Shown here one piece after another: positions 48,880-57,262 of a stretch of 64,000 bases of DNA. The stretch lies in IMG/VR virus record IMGVR_UViG_3300042564_004498, positions 1-64,000 of that record. One strand, written 5' to 3'. The DNA is from a virus. The number at the start of each line of letters is the position of its first letter. Positions within the stretch are counted from its first letter, which is position 1. Under the pieces are notes generated by a model that was not told the DNA's origin, did not search any database, and worked only from the letters and a program-made list of their open reading frames with translations. The position numbers were made by a program, and so were the translations under genes.

Positions 48880-50157
48880 CTAAATTAAAGTTCCTTCTTT
48901 AACACCATTCTCAATAACATCATCAATAGGGTTAACATTACTGTCAATTTGTTTATGTTCTTTTGGTAACCAATAAACTTCTTTCACACCAAATTTAATT
49001 GTTTCCTCAAGATAATCTATAAATGCTTTTGTTCTATCTTCTTTTAGGTTATAGTAATCCCCATAACCTCTTAGTTCACCACTTTGTTCTGGTAATGGTT
49101 GGGTTTCTTTAACACCATTATTAATAACATCTTCAATCATTTTGGGATAACTAGTTGAGTTATTTTCTTTCATCCATTCAACGGTTGACATAATATCTCC
49201 ATCTTTACCGGGTGTCTTTGTTTCCTTAACACCGGTTTGAATGATATCATCTATGTTGCGTGGTCTAAAACCTTTATAATTATAAATTTCCTTAACACCA
49301 TTATTAATCACACCATCTATTCTTCCTTTGTGGTGATATGCGTCATCGTGGGTTTCTTTCACACCATTTTCAATTATTTCTTCAACTTGCCAATCAGTAT
49401 ATTGTGTCATTGGGGAAATATCTCTCACCCCATCTTGAATAACATCTTTAACATCCCATCTATGACCTTTATAATCGTAAATTTCTTTCACCCCATTTTC
49501 AATAATATCATCCAACCTTACATCACCGACTAACCAATCACCATCTTCGGTATGTTTTACACCCTTTTTAATAACACCTTCAATCCAACTTTCATTAAGA
49601 TACGGGTTATTCTGAGTGTTTTTTATCCCATTTTGTAATACCTCTTCCATTTTATTGTCAAAAAACTTCATCACATCAACAGGATTAGTTTCTTTTACAC
49701 CATTATTAAGAGTTGTCTCAACCAACTTTTCTCGTTCTGCACAAATCCATAAGGTTTTTCTCACACCATTTTGAATTGTGTCTTCACAATCCTTTTGCCT
49801 CTTGGCAAACCCCAAGGAGTATTCGCTTACTTTAACGGAATCAATAGACCCATATTTAATCGTATTTTCAATAACATCTTTAAATTCAAACGGATTGTCT
49901 GATGTTTGGTTCAACCCCTTTTTAATAAAACTTTCCATCCATTTGGTGATGTATTGTTGATTATCCACAACATCCAAAGAAACATATTGAAATAAATTAT
50001 TGAAAAAACTATAATTGTACCATAAAGTTCCACCATTAGTTAACTCAACAACCCATTGTTTTGTATCCGTGAATATTAACCAAGTAGATTTATTATGATG
50101 ATATACATCACAACCTTCAACACCCTCAATTATTAATCTATTGATAATCTTTTCCAT
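48880..50157 (-). CDS. NGVKE tandem-repeat protein, 425 aa
   Basis: The first 75 residues form a WFE-type domain (STWLIFTDTKQWVVELTNGG, LWYNYSFFNNL, YITKWMESFIKKG). The rest consists of about 16 units of [DE]-[VI]-I-x-x-G-V-[KR]-[ED]-[TI] separated by spacers of 5-40 variable residues (IIENGVKEIYDYKGHRWDVK, VIQDGVRDISPM, EIIENGVKETHDDAYHHKGR). No such repeat family is known to me. Related single copies occur at 52714 and 54800. A helical solenoid or multi-contact scaffold is possible. Confidence 0.7.
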   Translation of the reverse strand: MEKIINRLIIEGVEGCDVYHHNKSTWLIFTDTKQWVVELTNGGTLWYNYSFFNNLFQYVSLDVVDNQQYITKWMESFIKKGLNQTSDNPFEFKDVIENTIKYGSIDSVKVSEYSLGFAKRQKDCEDTIQNGVRKTLWICAEREKLVETTLNNGVKETNPVDVMKFFDNKMEEVLQNGIKNTQNNPYLNESWIEGVIKKGVKHTEDGDWLVGDVRLDDIIENGVKEIYDYKGHRWDVKDVIQDGVRDISPMTQYTDWQVEEIIENGVKETHDDAYHHKGRIDGVINNGVKEIYNYKGFRPRNIDDIIQTGVKETKTPGKDGDIMSTVEWMKENNSTSYPKMIEDVINNGVKETQPLPEQSGELRGYGDYYNLKEDRTKAFIDYLEETIKFGVKEVYWLPKEHKQIDSNVNPIDDVIENGVKEGTLI

Positions 50158-50598
50158 CTATTTCTTTTTGAATAATTCAAAAAACTTATCCTCATTAGTT
50201 TTTACCGGAGGAACAATCATAGATTCAACTTTGAATGTTATAAAATCCATTTCTCCTCCATAGGTCATTTTAAAATAATCATTAAATAATTCTTCATAAT
50301 GAGATTTATCACCTTTTGGTATATCGTCTTCATTAAAAAATATATTAATACCAACCAAAAATTTCCAAATTGGTTCAAAATTTACAGGGTTATAAACACT
50401 ATTACTTTTATAACCAATTGTGACAACCTCTCTAATTTCAGGACACAATTTTAAAATTACAGTATTAAATCTTTCAGGTATTTCAATATCGCATACATTC
50501 ATATATGAATCTTTCAATCCAATTGTTGTTTCATTTACCACACGACGAACGAGTCCGTTGGGTATTTCATAATAATCGTCATTATTCTCGTTTTCCAT
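50158..50598 (-). CDS. hypothetical protein, 146 aa
   Basis: I choose the ATG at 50598 (MENENNDDYYEIPNGLVRRV), one base after the upstream stop, over 50661, which would overlap that gene. An alpha/beta protein with an acidic start and a FELFKKK end. Its stop touches the NGVKE gene's start region, so these are co-transcribed. Function unknown. Confidence 0.58.
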   Translation of the reverse strand: MENENNDDYYEIPNGLVRRVVNETTIGLKDSYMNVCDIEIPERFNTVILKLCPEIREVVTIGYKSNSVYNPVNFEPIWKFLVGINIFFNEDDIPKGDKSHYEELFNDYFKMTYGGEMDFITFKVESMIVPPVKTNEDKFFELFKKK

Positions 50599-50599
50599 A

Positions 50600-50875
50600 C
50601 TATCTAATTGTGTTTGGTTGGATTGTTGTGTCTTCAAAGGACTCTGTGGACACAAACTCACTTTTCATATAATCAATTACATATTCAAACATTTCGTAAT
50701 CTTTAAAATCACCTCTTTTGTGTCCGGCTTTAATCAACATAGACATGCCAGCAGCTAACATCATTGTTGATTCCTTAACCGATAATAACTCTTGGTCTTT
50801 TGGGAAAGCGATGTCAAAATAATTTCTTTTATTTTCACCTCGTCTGTGTGTTACTGCAACTGTTAAACTATCCAT
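50600..50875 (-). CDS. hypothetical protein, 91 aa
   Basis: TATCTTTG (50889-50896 on the minus strand) lies 13 bases before the ATG, so this is an early-type operon that continues into 50158 and perhaps the NGVKE gene. The protein has an N-terminal beta hairpin and a Met-rich helix (TMMLAAGMSMLIKAGHKRGD). Function unknown. Confidence 0.58.
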   Translation of the reverse strand: MDSLTVAVTHRRGENKRNYFDIAFPKDQELLSVKESTMMLAAGMSMLIKAGHKRGDFKDYEMFEYVIDYMKSEFVSTESFEDTTIQPNTIR

Positions 50876-50913
50876 TTTGTATTTTTAACAAAGATAATAA
50901 ATTATAAATAAAA

Positions 50914-50934
50914 AACCCACTATTAAAGTGGGTT
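50914..50934 (-). terminator. intrinsic terminator
   Basis: AACCCACT / AGTGGGTT with T residues in the minus direction; ends the tagged metallopeptidase gene at 50923, whose last codons it overlaps. Confidence 0.75.
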
Positions 50935-52041
50935 ATTTTTGTTTTTCAATAAAGAGTATAATTTACTTAATTTTTTTGTCATTTTTAGACAAATGTTTCT
51001 TGTCTGATTAATCTCGTATTTGATGAATTTCTCATAGTCACCACCAAATCTTGTAACCCTATCCAAATATTTGTCAAAATATTTTTGTTTCTTTCCACTA
51101 AACCCAAAGAGTTCTTCAATAAACTCTTGTGTTAAATATGACTTCATTGTGCCTGCTCTCCAATTCAATAAAGTCTTAAAGAACTCCTTTAATGTTACAT
51201 CAACCATTTCGTCATCTGATGCATCTTCAGGATAATTAATATTATTATCGTCAAAAGTTTCTTTAATTTGGGGGATAATCTTTTTTAAATCATCCCTTAG
51301 TTTTTCATAAGTTAAATTGGCTCCGTCTTTATAAATCTCATAAACTTTATTATTTGTGATAAATTTATAAAAATCTTCTTTGGTGATTCCTTCCTCCTCC
51401 AACGCAGCATACAATTCTGTGGCTCTAACCAAATTTTCTGTGGTATGAGCAAAATACATATAATGTAATAATTTATTTAATGGTGGTATATTTCCAAATT
51501 GTCTTTGACTTCCAATTTGATATTCAACTCGTTTATTGGTTTTTAAGTTTGGGTTAACAGATTCATCGTAACCGTGTTTTATCTCATGAGCCAAACTTGA
51601 GATGATTACTACTTTTTCTTTTTTAAACTCATCAATTAAATCTTGAGTTGTTGCGTCATTATCTAAAGTCATATTAATTGACAAATCAATTACATCCATA
51701 TCACGATTAGTAGTGTAATTGAATTTATTGTTCATCTCCACTGTACTACGATGGGTCATACCTCTTAGATATATTTTTTGTCTACTATCCCCATTAACAT
51801 CATATTCATCTAAACTATCAACATTAAATTCCAAGTTAATAGTGTCAAACTTATAATCATTAATTTGAAAATTTCCCTTTAATACTATTGGTTTTTTTAT
51901 GAAAGATTTTAATTTGGTGGTTGGTTTAAGTTCCGACATCATTTTGTCGTATAGTTGTCTGGCAATGTCAACGATATTAGTTGGGACACCAACCGCTTCG
52001 TTTAATTTTTTATATTGAGATTCTGTTAATACGTATTTCAT
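50923..52041 (-). CDS. tagged HExxH metallopeptidase-like protein, 372 aa
   Basis: The tag MKYVLTESQYKKLNEAV precedes an unknown domain. Near residue 150, SSLAHEIKHGYDESVNP is a HExxH motif. RATELYAALEEEGITKEDFY supplies a possible downstream Glu ligand about 60 residues later, typical of gluzincins. The end is Lys-rich. ATATTTATCATTA lies right before the ATG. A protease carrying the virion-type leader is notable: it could be head-packaged cargo. Substrate unknown. Confidence 0.68.
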   Translation of the reverse strand: MKYVLTESQYKKLNEAVGVPTNIVDIARQLYDKMMSELKPTTKLKSFIKKPIVLKGNFQINDYKFDTINLEFNVDSLDEYDVNGDSRQKIYLRGMTHRSTVEMNNKFNYTTNRDMDVIDLSINMTLDNDATTQDLIDEFKKEKVVIISSLAHEIKHGYDESVNPNLKTNKRVEYQIGSQRQFGNIPPLNKLLHYMYFAHTTENLVRATELYAALEEEGITKEDFYKFITNNKVYEIYKDGANLTYEKLRDDLKKIIPQIKETFDDNNINYPEDASDDEMVDVTLKEFFKTLLNWRAGTMKSYLTQEFIEELFGFSGKKQKYFDKYLDRVTRFGGDYEKFIKYEINQTRNICLKMTKKLSKLYSLLKNKNNPL

Positions 52042-52072
52042 TAATGATAAATATAAGAAGACTTTAAATAAA

Positions 52073-52098
52073 AAACCTCAACGATTAAGATGAGGTTT
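52073..52098 (-). terminator. intrinsic terminator
   Basis: AAACCTCA / TGAGGTTT with T5 in the minus direction. Confidence 0.7.
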
Positions 52099-52105
52099 TA
52101 TTAAA

Positions 52106-52222
52106 TTAAAATTCTTTTTTTAAACGACTAAGGATTTCATTGTTCTTATTCGTTCTCTTCAATTCCTTAAGAACATTTCTTCTATTCTTTTTAGGTTTAC
52201 CAATTTTTCTTGATTTTGACAT
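52106..52222 (-). CDS. small very basic protein, 38 aa
   Basis: Encodes MSKSRKIGKPKKNRRNVLKE and more of the same type, over 40 percent Lys/Arg. TATATTTATTA precedes the ATG. Comparable to the basic protein at 15299. DNA-binding or internal head peptide is plausible. Confidence 0.5.
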   Translation of the reverse strand: MSKSRKIGKPKKNRRNVLKELKRTNKNNEILSRLKKEF

Positions 52223-52277
52223 AGTTAGTATTTTATAATAAATATACTATCCCCAATTATCGTCATTATCAAAAAAA

Positions 52278-52583
52278 TTAATCATCATCACTAAAGTCCC
52301 AATTAACAATCTCATTAACAGGATAATCATACGTTTCTTCAAACCATTCACCAGCATATTCCAAAGCGTCCTCACCCGAAACATTAAACATGGCCGCAAA
52401 CCCAAAGATGATATCATTAGAAACCAATAATTTATTATTATAAATCTTATAATGCCAAGTCTGATTGCCATGGTTGTTTTCAAGGGAAAGATAATGTTGT
52501 GTTTCCTTAACATTATAATCAGGAGAATCAAAATATTTCCACATTAAATTCTTAACCTGTGATTCTTTAATAATATATTCCAT
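52278..52583 (-). CDS. tagged WFE-type protein, 101 aa
   Basis: The tag MEYIIKESQVKNLMWKYFDS is followed by a beta segment (WHYKIYNNKLLVSNDIIFGF) and the ending YAGEWFEETYDYPVNEIVNW. Same plan as 21830 and 46558. AGTATTTATCA precedes the ATG by 5 bases. Confidence 0.6.
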   Translation of the reverse strand: MEYIIKESQVKNLMWKYFDSPDYNVKETQHYLSLENNHGNQTWHYKIYNNKLLVSNDIIFGFAAMFNVSGEDALEYAGEWFEETYDYPVNEIVNWDFSDDD

Positions 52584-52604
52584 AATGATAAATACTCAAC
52601 TATC

Positions 52605-52668
52605 AAAAAAAGGGGCTGGGGATTCCCACGAACGAAGTGAGTTTCCGTCGGGCGGTACACGAATTACC
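52605..52668. repeat. GC-rich dispersed repeat, copy 1
   Basis: Contains AAAAAAAGGGGCTGGG, CGAACGAAGTGAG, CGTCGGGCGGTACACGAATT. Nearly repeated at 55207 and in part at 54805; each copy borders the 3' end of a minus-strand gene and has a T run at its minus-strand 3' end. Confidence 0.75.
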
Positions 52669-52713
52669 ACATAATATTACCAAGATATCAACTCTACCAC
52701 AAGGATAATCGTT

Positions 52714-53157
52714 TTACCCAAACATCCTCACCATTACATTATGATTATTATCGGACTTCTGTCGGGGAGTAATATTACCAAGAATCAAATCTATCTGACT
52801 ATACATACCCGTACCACAATCCATTGTCTTTTTTACCCCATTACGTAAAACGGATTCCAACAACACAACGTGTGGGAGTGGCAAGTTTTGGGTGGCCTCT
52901 ACCTTACCATGTAAAAACAATTCAAACCATTCTGTTATCAGGGGTTCATATTCTTTATAACCAATATCAAATAACTTAAAGAAATTATCAAAGAATCCCC
53001 ACCTCCAAAATAGTCTACCTGATTCCTGAAATTCAAAATACCAATACTTGTTCTCCCTATCAATAAACCAAATGTTACCCCGATGTAGAATTACTTCCGC
53101 ATGGGATAAATCCTCACTCAACTTTTTAAATATAAATTCCTTTAACCTATCTGTCAT
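52714..53157 (-). CDS. WFE/NGVK-family protein, 147 aa
   Basis: Shares NIWFIDRENKYWYFEFQESG, LFWRWGFFDNFFKLF and LITEWFELFLHG with the N-terminal domain of the protein at 48880, then has a single LLESVLRNGVKKTMDCGTGM unit. It overlaps the next gene by 11 bases. No tag. Function unknown. Confidence 0.6.
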   Translation of the reverse strand: MTDRLKEFIFKKLSEDLSHAEVILHRGNIWFIDRENKYWYFEFQESGRLFWRWGFFDNFFKLFDIGYKEYEPLITEWFELFLHGKVEATQNLPLPHVVLLESVLRNGVKKTMDCGTGMYSQIDLILGNITPRQKSDNNHNVMVRMFG

Positions 53158-53431
53158 CTTTCGGTATATTATTTAACCATTCATTAAAATATCGTGAAGT
53201 ATCTGTATGACTTAAACAAAATAGTATTCTTACACTACGGTATAACTCAGACCTCATAGATATTCTCTTAACACCATCCTTACGAGAACCAACCACAATT
53301 CCATTAACAGAATAAATGGTCTTAAACATATTCCCCCTGTACCCACCAAAATGAATTTTTTGTTTTGATACAGATAAGGTGGGGTTACCCCCAACCGTAG
53401 AATTAAGATATTCATTAACCAATTTTTCCAT
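53147..53431 (-). CDS. WFE-family-like small protein, 94 aa
   Basis: Ends with SRYFNEWLNNIPKD, the WL/WF helix of the family, after a basic beta-rich region (KIHFGGYRGNMFKTIYSVNG). Starts one base from the upstream gene's stop and overlaps the next start. Function unknown. Confidence 0.55.
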   Translation of the reverse strand: MEKLVNEYLNSTVGGNPTLSVSKQKIHFGGYRGNMFKTIYSVNGIVVGSRKDGVKRISMRSELYRSVRILFCLSHTDTSRYFNEWLNNIPKDDR

Positions 53432-53619
53432 TATGTTGTTTCATCAATATTGGACATCACATAACCTTCAGGTGGAAAATGAATCAAACATCTTCCATTA
53501 CCCTTATAACAAGAGCAATCCTTATCATCATCAATCTCAAATGAAACACTACTTTCCTTATCTTCGTAATTTGTGAAGAAATCATTAAAGATTCCCGTAA
53601 TAGTTATTTTCTTTTTCAC
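53431..53619 (-). CDS. hypothetical protein, 62 aa
   Basis: MKKKITITGIFNDFFTNYED then KDCSCYKGNGRCLIHFPPEG: three Cys and one His in a short stretch could bind a metal. Overlaps the stop of the gene downstream by one base. Function unknown. Confidence 0.55.
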   Translation of the reverse strand: MKKKITITGIFNDFFTNYEDKESSVSFEIDDDKDCSCYKGNGRCLIHFPPEGYVMSNIDETT

Positions 53620-53620
53620 C

Positions 53621-53944
53621 TTATTTCTTTTTGAATTGTGAAACCCTTTGTGGGTCTATTGTCACCACAATGTTACCACTACTATCGGCATACGAAGCGA
53701 TATCATCATCCAATAACATTTTATGAATAGTATCGTCATAATAAATCACCACACTATTGTATGAGTAATGTGGATAATGTTGTTTAATTGGTTCCAATAG
53801 AACAACAATAGTACATTGACTAACAGCGCCATCCATAATGGATTTAATTAGTTCATAATAATATTGGTTTCGTTTTTTCTTATACTCGTTCAATATATCA
53901 ATTCGAGATAAGGTTTCAGTTGTCTTTGGTTTAGAATTCCACAT
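53621..53944 (-). CDS. hypothetical protein, 107 aa
   Basis: A mixed alpha/beta protein (IDILNEYKKKRNQYYYELIK, YNSVVIYYDDTIHKMLLDDD) with no recognised motif. Its start overlaps the end of 53931 by 14 bases. Part of an early-type chain of short genes from 54745 downwards. Confidence 0.55.
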   Translation of the reverse strand: MWNSKPKTTETLSRIDILNEYKKKRNQYYYELIKSIMDGAVSQCTIVVLLEPIKQHYPHYSYNSVVIYYDDTIHKMLLDDDIASYADSSGNIVVTIDPQRVSQFKKK

Positions 53945-54308
53945 TATTTTTTACTATTTCAATTAATTTTTTAAGACAAGCAAGTTCCGCTTCTTCGGGA
54001 GATATAAAATAAACTATACTTCTATTTACTGATTCAGTGCTCTTATCATCCAAATAACTGTAACGATAATTCCAATAAATAGACTTATCTATTTTCATCC
54101 AAAAAGTAGAACTATGTATTTTATACTTCTCTCTAAACCATCTAAATGCTTGTTGGTAAAGTGGTGCTGAATTTCTTCCATCACAAGGAAAATTACCCCC
54201 CATTGGTTTATTATTCTCCATATCATTATAAAATCCAAAACAATCCTCATCAAAGCCTAATTCTTTTAACGATAATGATTGTTCGTAAGTCACAAATTCT
54301 TTTTCCAT
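53931..54308 (-). CDS. EKEF-family paralogue 2, 125 aa
   Basis: I choose the ATG at 54308, where MEKEFVTYEQSLSLKELGFD aligns with the start of its neighbour (MEKEFVPYEQSLELKELGFN). Both share APLYxQAFRWFREKY and a C-terminal EE-x-E-L-x-C-LKKLIEI. This family is familiar from Bacteroidota genomes and phages; function unknown. Stop of the upstream copy and this ATG overlap (TAATG). Confidence 0.65.
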   Translation of the reverse strand: MEKEFVTYEQSLSLKELGFDEDCFGFYNDMENNKPMGGNFPCDGRNSAPLYQQAFRWFREKYKIHSSTFWMKIDKSIYWNYRYSYLDDKSTESVNRSIVYFISPEEAELACLKKLIEIVKNNVEF

Positions 54309-54745
54309 TATTTCTCTTTTGCGATTTCTATTAATTTTTTTAGACATTCAAGCTCTGATTCTTCGGGAGTATTAAATGTACCACTATAAGACGAACCTGA
54401 CCCTACAAAATTATCATATATGTATTTTTCCGAGTATAAATCTCTTATCTGAAAACAATATTCTATTGCTCCCATATCGGATGTATATGGCTCAGCATGC
54501 AGATTGTACTTCTCTCTAAACCATCTAAACGCTTGTCTGTAAAGTGGAGCACTACACGCCTTATCTAAACAATTACTATTCACCCAATCACTTGGGCTTT
54601 CATTCATACCGAATTCTGTCTCTAAAAAATATTCAGTAAAATTACTTGGTATTAGTGTTGACCTGAACCAACCAAAACAAGGTTCATTAAATCCCAATTC
54701 TTTTAATTCCAATGATTGCTCATAAGGTACAAATTCTTTTTCCAT
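54308..54745 (-). CDS. EKEF-family paralogue 1, 145 aa
   Basis: Same plan as 53931 with an additional Cys-containing insert (NCLDKACSAPLYRQAFRWFR). A near-consensus host promoter (TATCTTCG) lies about 26 bases upstream. A tandem duplication of an uncharacterised gene. Confidence 0.65.
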   Translation of the reverse strand: MEKEFVPYEQSLELKELGFNEPCFGWFRSTLIPSNFTEYFLETEFGMNESPSDWVNSNCLDKACSAPLYRQAFRWFREKYNLHAEPYTSDMGAIEYCFQIRDLYSEKYIYDNFVGSGSSYSGTFNTPEESELECLKKLIEIAKEK

Positions 54746-54799
54746 AATTCTTTATTTAGAAAGCGAAGATATAACAAAGAATTTAATCCACCAAATATA

Positions 54800-55195
54800 T
54801 TATGAAAAAAAGGGCTGGGATTCCCCCGAACAAAGTGAGGTCGGACGACTGGCCACAATAACTCCCCTCTCAATAACCTTATCAACCTCAAAGTCTTTTC
54901 TCCAATCATATACGGTGGGAAGATAATCAGGATAACAATGTTTGCCAACAAAATTCATCCCCAAACCATTACGAATCCAATTAGAAATATAACTATCATT
55001 ACCCGGCACCACCAAAGACATATAAGAAAATAAGTTATGGAAGAAAAAATAATTATAAAAAGTATATCCCGTATAACTAACCGTAACAACCCATGTTTTA
55101 TTGTCGGGGTTAATTATCCAGTGTGAACCCCTATACTCATACCACACGTATCCCGAGATAGTATCATTAAGAACTTTAGTAATCAGTTTTTCCAT
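54800..55195 (-). CDS. WFE/NGVK-family protein with repeat-derived C-terminus, 131 aa
   Basis: SHWIINPDNKTWVVTVSYTG then YTFYNYFFFHNLFSYMSLVV and YISNWIRNGLG match the N-terminal domain of 48880. FEVDKVIERGVIVAS is one degenerate NGVK unit. The last ~13 residues (RPTSLCSGESQPFFS) are encoded by the GC-rich dispersed repeat, suggesting the element inserted at and rewrote the 3' end. Confidence 0.58.
   Translation of the reverse strand: MEKLITKVLNDTISGYVWYEYRGSHWIINPDNKTWVVTVSYTGYTFYNYFFFHNLFSYMSLVVPGNDSYISNWIRNGLGMNFVGKHCYPDYLPTVYDWRKDFEVDKVIERGVIVASRPTSLCSGESQPFFS
54805..54840. repeat. GC-rich dispersed repeat, copy 2 (partial)
   Basis: Shares AAAAAAAGGGCTGGGATTCC and CCGAACAAAGTGAG with the copies at 52605 and 55207, then diverges. 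Confidence 0.65.
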
Positions 55196-55206
55196 AATAT
55201 AGTTTT

Positions 55207-55269
55207 AAAAAAAAGGGCTGGGATTACCCCGAACGAAGTGAGTCTCCGCCGGGCGGTATACGAATTACC
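55207..55269. repeat. GC-rich dispersed repeat, copy 3
   Basis: AAAAAAAAGGGCTGGGATTA then CCCCGAACGAAGTGAG and CTCCGCCGGGCGGTATACGA, nearly the same as copy 1. It abuts the stop codon of the gene at 55265. Confidence 0.75.
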
Positions 55270-55810
55270 CCAAAAACTCCATTAACGATTTCGCCGATGT
55301 ATCAAACAATAAATTATATTTCAATAAATCTTTATACTCCTTTGTCCCCTTATTAATAGTAGACCTCATCTCAATGTTATGGTTATTCTCATTAGAAAGT
55401 TCAGTACCATTCATAGGACATATTTTAAACTTATAAATCATATGTTTAGGGATTACAAAAAACATGGGGGTGAAATCATTCTCACAATCAACAAAACAAA
55501 ATAAATAATAATCAATTAACTGCCACGGCCTAAGATGGGTTAGATTATAAGCGTTAGAAAGATTGGATAAAAAACTAACCTTAATCTCAAAGTGTTTTCC
55601 ATTCTTCTTAGAGTCCCCCCGATTCATACGAGTTTTAACTGACTCCATACCAAACTCCCGTATAATTTTCTGTTCAATCCTCTTACCATAAGAACACGGT
55701 AATAACCTAACATAACAGTCACAAATAAAATCCTTTAACTTTAACCCAAAATCAACATCCTTCCTTTGACCAAATTTAAGTTTCGCCAACTGTAAATAAT
55801 CCAATACCAT
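55265..55810 (-). CDS. PD-(D/E)XK-like nuclease candidate, 181 aa
   Basis: Residues 62-80 read NRGDSKKNGKHFEIKVSFLS: an Asp followed ten residues later by F-E-I-K-V-S, the E-x-K core of restriction-type nucleases. Then NLTHLRPWQLIDYYLFCFVD, typical of some type II restriction enzymes. TATCTTTG upstream marks it as early-type, unlike the tagged nucleases. Target and methylase partner, if any, are unknown. Confidence 0.58.
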   Translation of the reverse strand: MVLDYLQLAKLKFGQRKDVDFGLKLKDFICDCYVRLLPCSYGKRIEQKIIREFGMESVKTRMNRGDSKKNGKHFEIKVSFLSNLSNAYNLTHLRPWQLIDYYLFCFVDCENDFTPMFFVIPKHMIYKFKICPMNGTELSNENNHNIEMRSTINKGTKEYKDLLKYNLLFDTSAKSLMEFLG

Positions 55811-55835
55811 TACACCTTTATTTTATATTAGTCAA

Positions 55836-55843
55836 CAAAGATA
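55836..55843 (-). promoter_or_regulatory. Bacteroidota-type -7 element (TATCTTTG)
   Basis: Minus-strand TATCTTTG, 25 bases before the ATG at 55810. In the gap to 56006 I see only two ACGAGAGTAA motifs (55931 and 55969) and no gene. Confidence 0.6.
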
Positions 55844-56006
55844 TAACATTTCCCCATTTCTCACAAAATTTTCCAAAAATTTTTTTTGTCCTTGAAGAGG
55901 GTAAAATAAAAAGGGGGGTCCACTTTACAGAATAGTAGACGAGAGTAAAGAACGACCCCGTTCATCATACGAGAGTAATTGTTACTTCCGAGATTGGACA
56001 TAAAAA

Positions 56007-56029
56007 AACCCCTCTGTTGGGAGGGGGTT
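56007..56029 (-). terminator. intrinsic terminator
   Basis: AACCCCTC / GAGGGGGTT with T7 in the minus direction; ends the tagged gene at 56033. Confidence 0.8.
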
Positions 56030-56032
56030 ATA

Positions 56033-56353
56033 TTAATTAGACTTGAATCTTTTTCTTATAATAACATCTTTTACAGGTAGTCTATAATCTTTCTTTACCC
56101 ATAACTTAATTACCTTATGGATTTGTTTTTCATTTAATTTAAAAAAATCCATTAACGAAAAATGTATTCTACTGTCATCAGATGAAATAAACAATTCCAT
56201 AGGTTTCTTCTTATACAAGAAAATAATATTACCATCACTTTCCGAAAAAATAATGTTAGGACCTATGTCTTCCCGTTTTAAATTTGGAAACTCCTTTCGT
56301 AACCATTTAAGGATAACACTAAATAACCTCTTCTCACTTATAATATATTCCAT
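56033..56353 (-). CDS. tagged small protein, 106 aa
   Basis: I choose the ATG at 56353, where MEYIISEKRLFSVILKWLRK matches the tag and GGTATTTATTT precedes it, over an upstream start whose extra 32 residues look non-coding. The remaining part (NIIFLYKKKPMELFISSDDS, IHKVIKLWVKK) is WFE-like. Function unknown. Confidence 0.6.
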   Translation of the reverse strand: MEYIISEKRLFSVILKWLRKEFPNLKREDIGPNIIFSESDGNIIFLYKKKPMELFISSDDSRIHFSLMDFFKLNEKQIHKVIKLWVKKDYRLPVKDVIIRKRFKSN

Positions 56354-56449
56354 AGAAATAAATACCAAACAAAGAACATTTTTTCCCCAAAAATTATTTT
56401 TGTCATTGAAGGGACATTTAAAAAGAAGGGGTCGTGTTCCCCGGACCAA

Positions 56450-56830
56450 TACTCCACCCCGTAGGTAGGGTTTATATCCGGAAAATTTCCGGGTAATGAA
56501 TCATTATTTCCGGATAGGAGTTATTCACCCATTAAAGGGTGGGGGATTTATTCCCCCGACCATCTAACCGGAGGGGTAAATTTTTACCCAAAAATTATTT
56601 TATTTGATTTAGGGGATTATCCCCCCTATATGACATTCTGACAGTATAGTAAGGGGGGATACGGGGGGGAGGGGGGCCCCATAGGGGGGTAGACCCCATG
56701 CCAGAGGGGTGGTCTGTCAGTATAAGTTATTAACAATGTTATCCCCCCTCCCCATTAGTTATCAACATGACAGGGTGATAAAAAAAAAGTTATCAACATA
56801 TTACTGTGGATAACTTTATGGTATGATATT
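56450..56830. other. gene-poor GC-rich palindromic region with DnaA-box-like sites (origin candidate)
   Basis: No credible ORF. It contains runs of G and C, several inverted repeats (e.g. TTTCCGG / CCGGAAA), TTATCAACA at 56759-56767 and 56790-56798, and TGTGGATAA (inverse of TTATCCACA) at 56805-56813. Base composition is sharply different from the genes around it. Such a cluster is what a DnaA-type origin or packaging region would look like. Confidence 0.45.
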
Positions 56831-56839
56831 GTTTGTTAA

Positions 56840-57262
56840 CTATTGTTCGGGGACAATGAATGACCCGATGTGGAATGACCGACCTTGTGGTAGTCTAAGT
56901 TCCACGGGTAAGGCGGGGGAGCTATGTATGTCTTCCATCATCTGATTCATGGGAGATGTGATGAGGTTATCTCCTTCTTCATATGACATGTCCAATAGTA
57001 GTGATGGGTATGTGGCTCTATAACCTTTCCCACTATCAAGGTCCCTAGTTACCCATGGAAGGAATGGTCTCTCATATTCATTGGCCATTTGTATTGGGTC
57101 CACGATAAGTTCTAAGAAGATTACATTATAAAGGTTTACCTCATCCTCATTTATAATCACATCCTTAATCCATTTGTTCTCATTCATAAGGGCCTTCCTT
57201 ACAACCTTGAACTCATAGTTGTTTCTTAATTCATCGGGGGTCATTACATTTCTAACTGCCAT
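56840..57262 (-). CDS. hypothetical protein, 140 aa
   Basis: Beta and helix mix with aromatic residues (NLYNVIFLELIVDPIQMANE) and a Pro-rich end (PALPVELRLPQGRSFHIGSF). ATATTTATCATTA lies about 26 bases upstream. It sits alone inside the gene-poor region. Codon use is richer in GC than its neighbours. Function unknown. Confidence 0.6.
   Translation of the reverse strand: MAVRNVMTPDELRNNYEFKVVRKALMNENKWIKDVIINEDEVNLYNVIFLELIVDPIQMANEYERPFLPWVTRDLDSGKGYRATYPSLLLDMSYEEGDNLITSPMNQMMEDIHSSPALPVELRLPQGRSFHIGSFIVPEQ

Noticed and set aside
56033-56449. Upstream start for the tagged gene
   Set aside because: The extra residues are encoded by GC-rich intergenic sequence, while the internal ATG has both the tag and a TATTTAT element.
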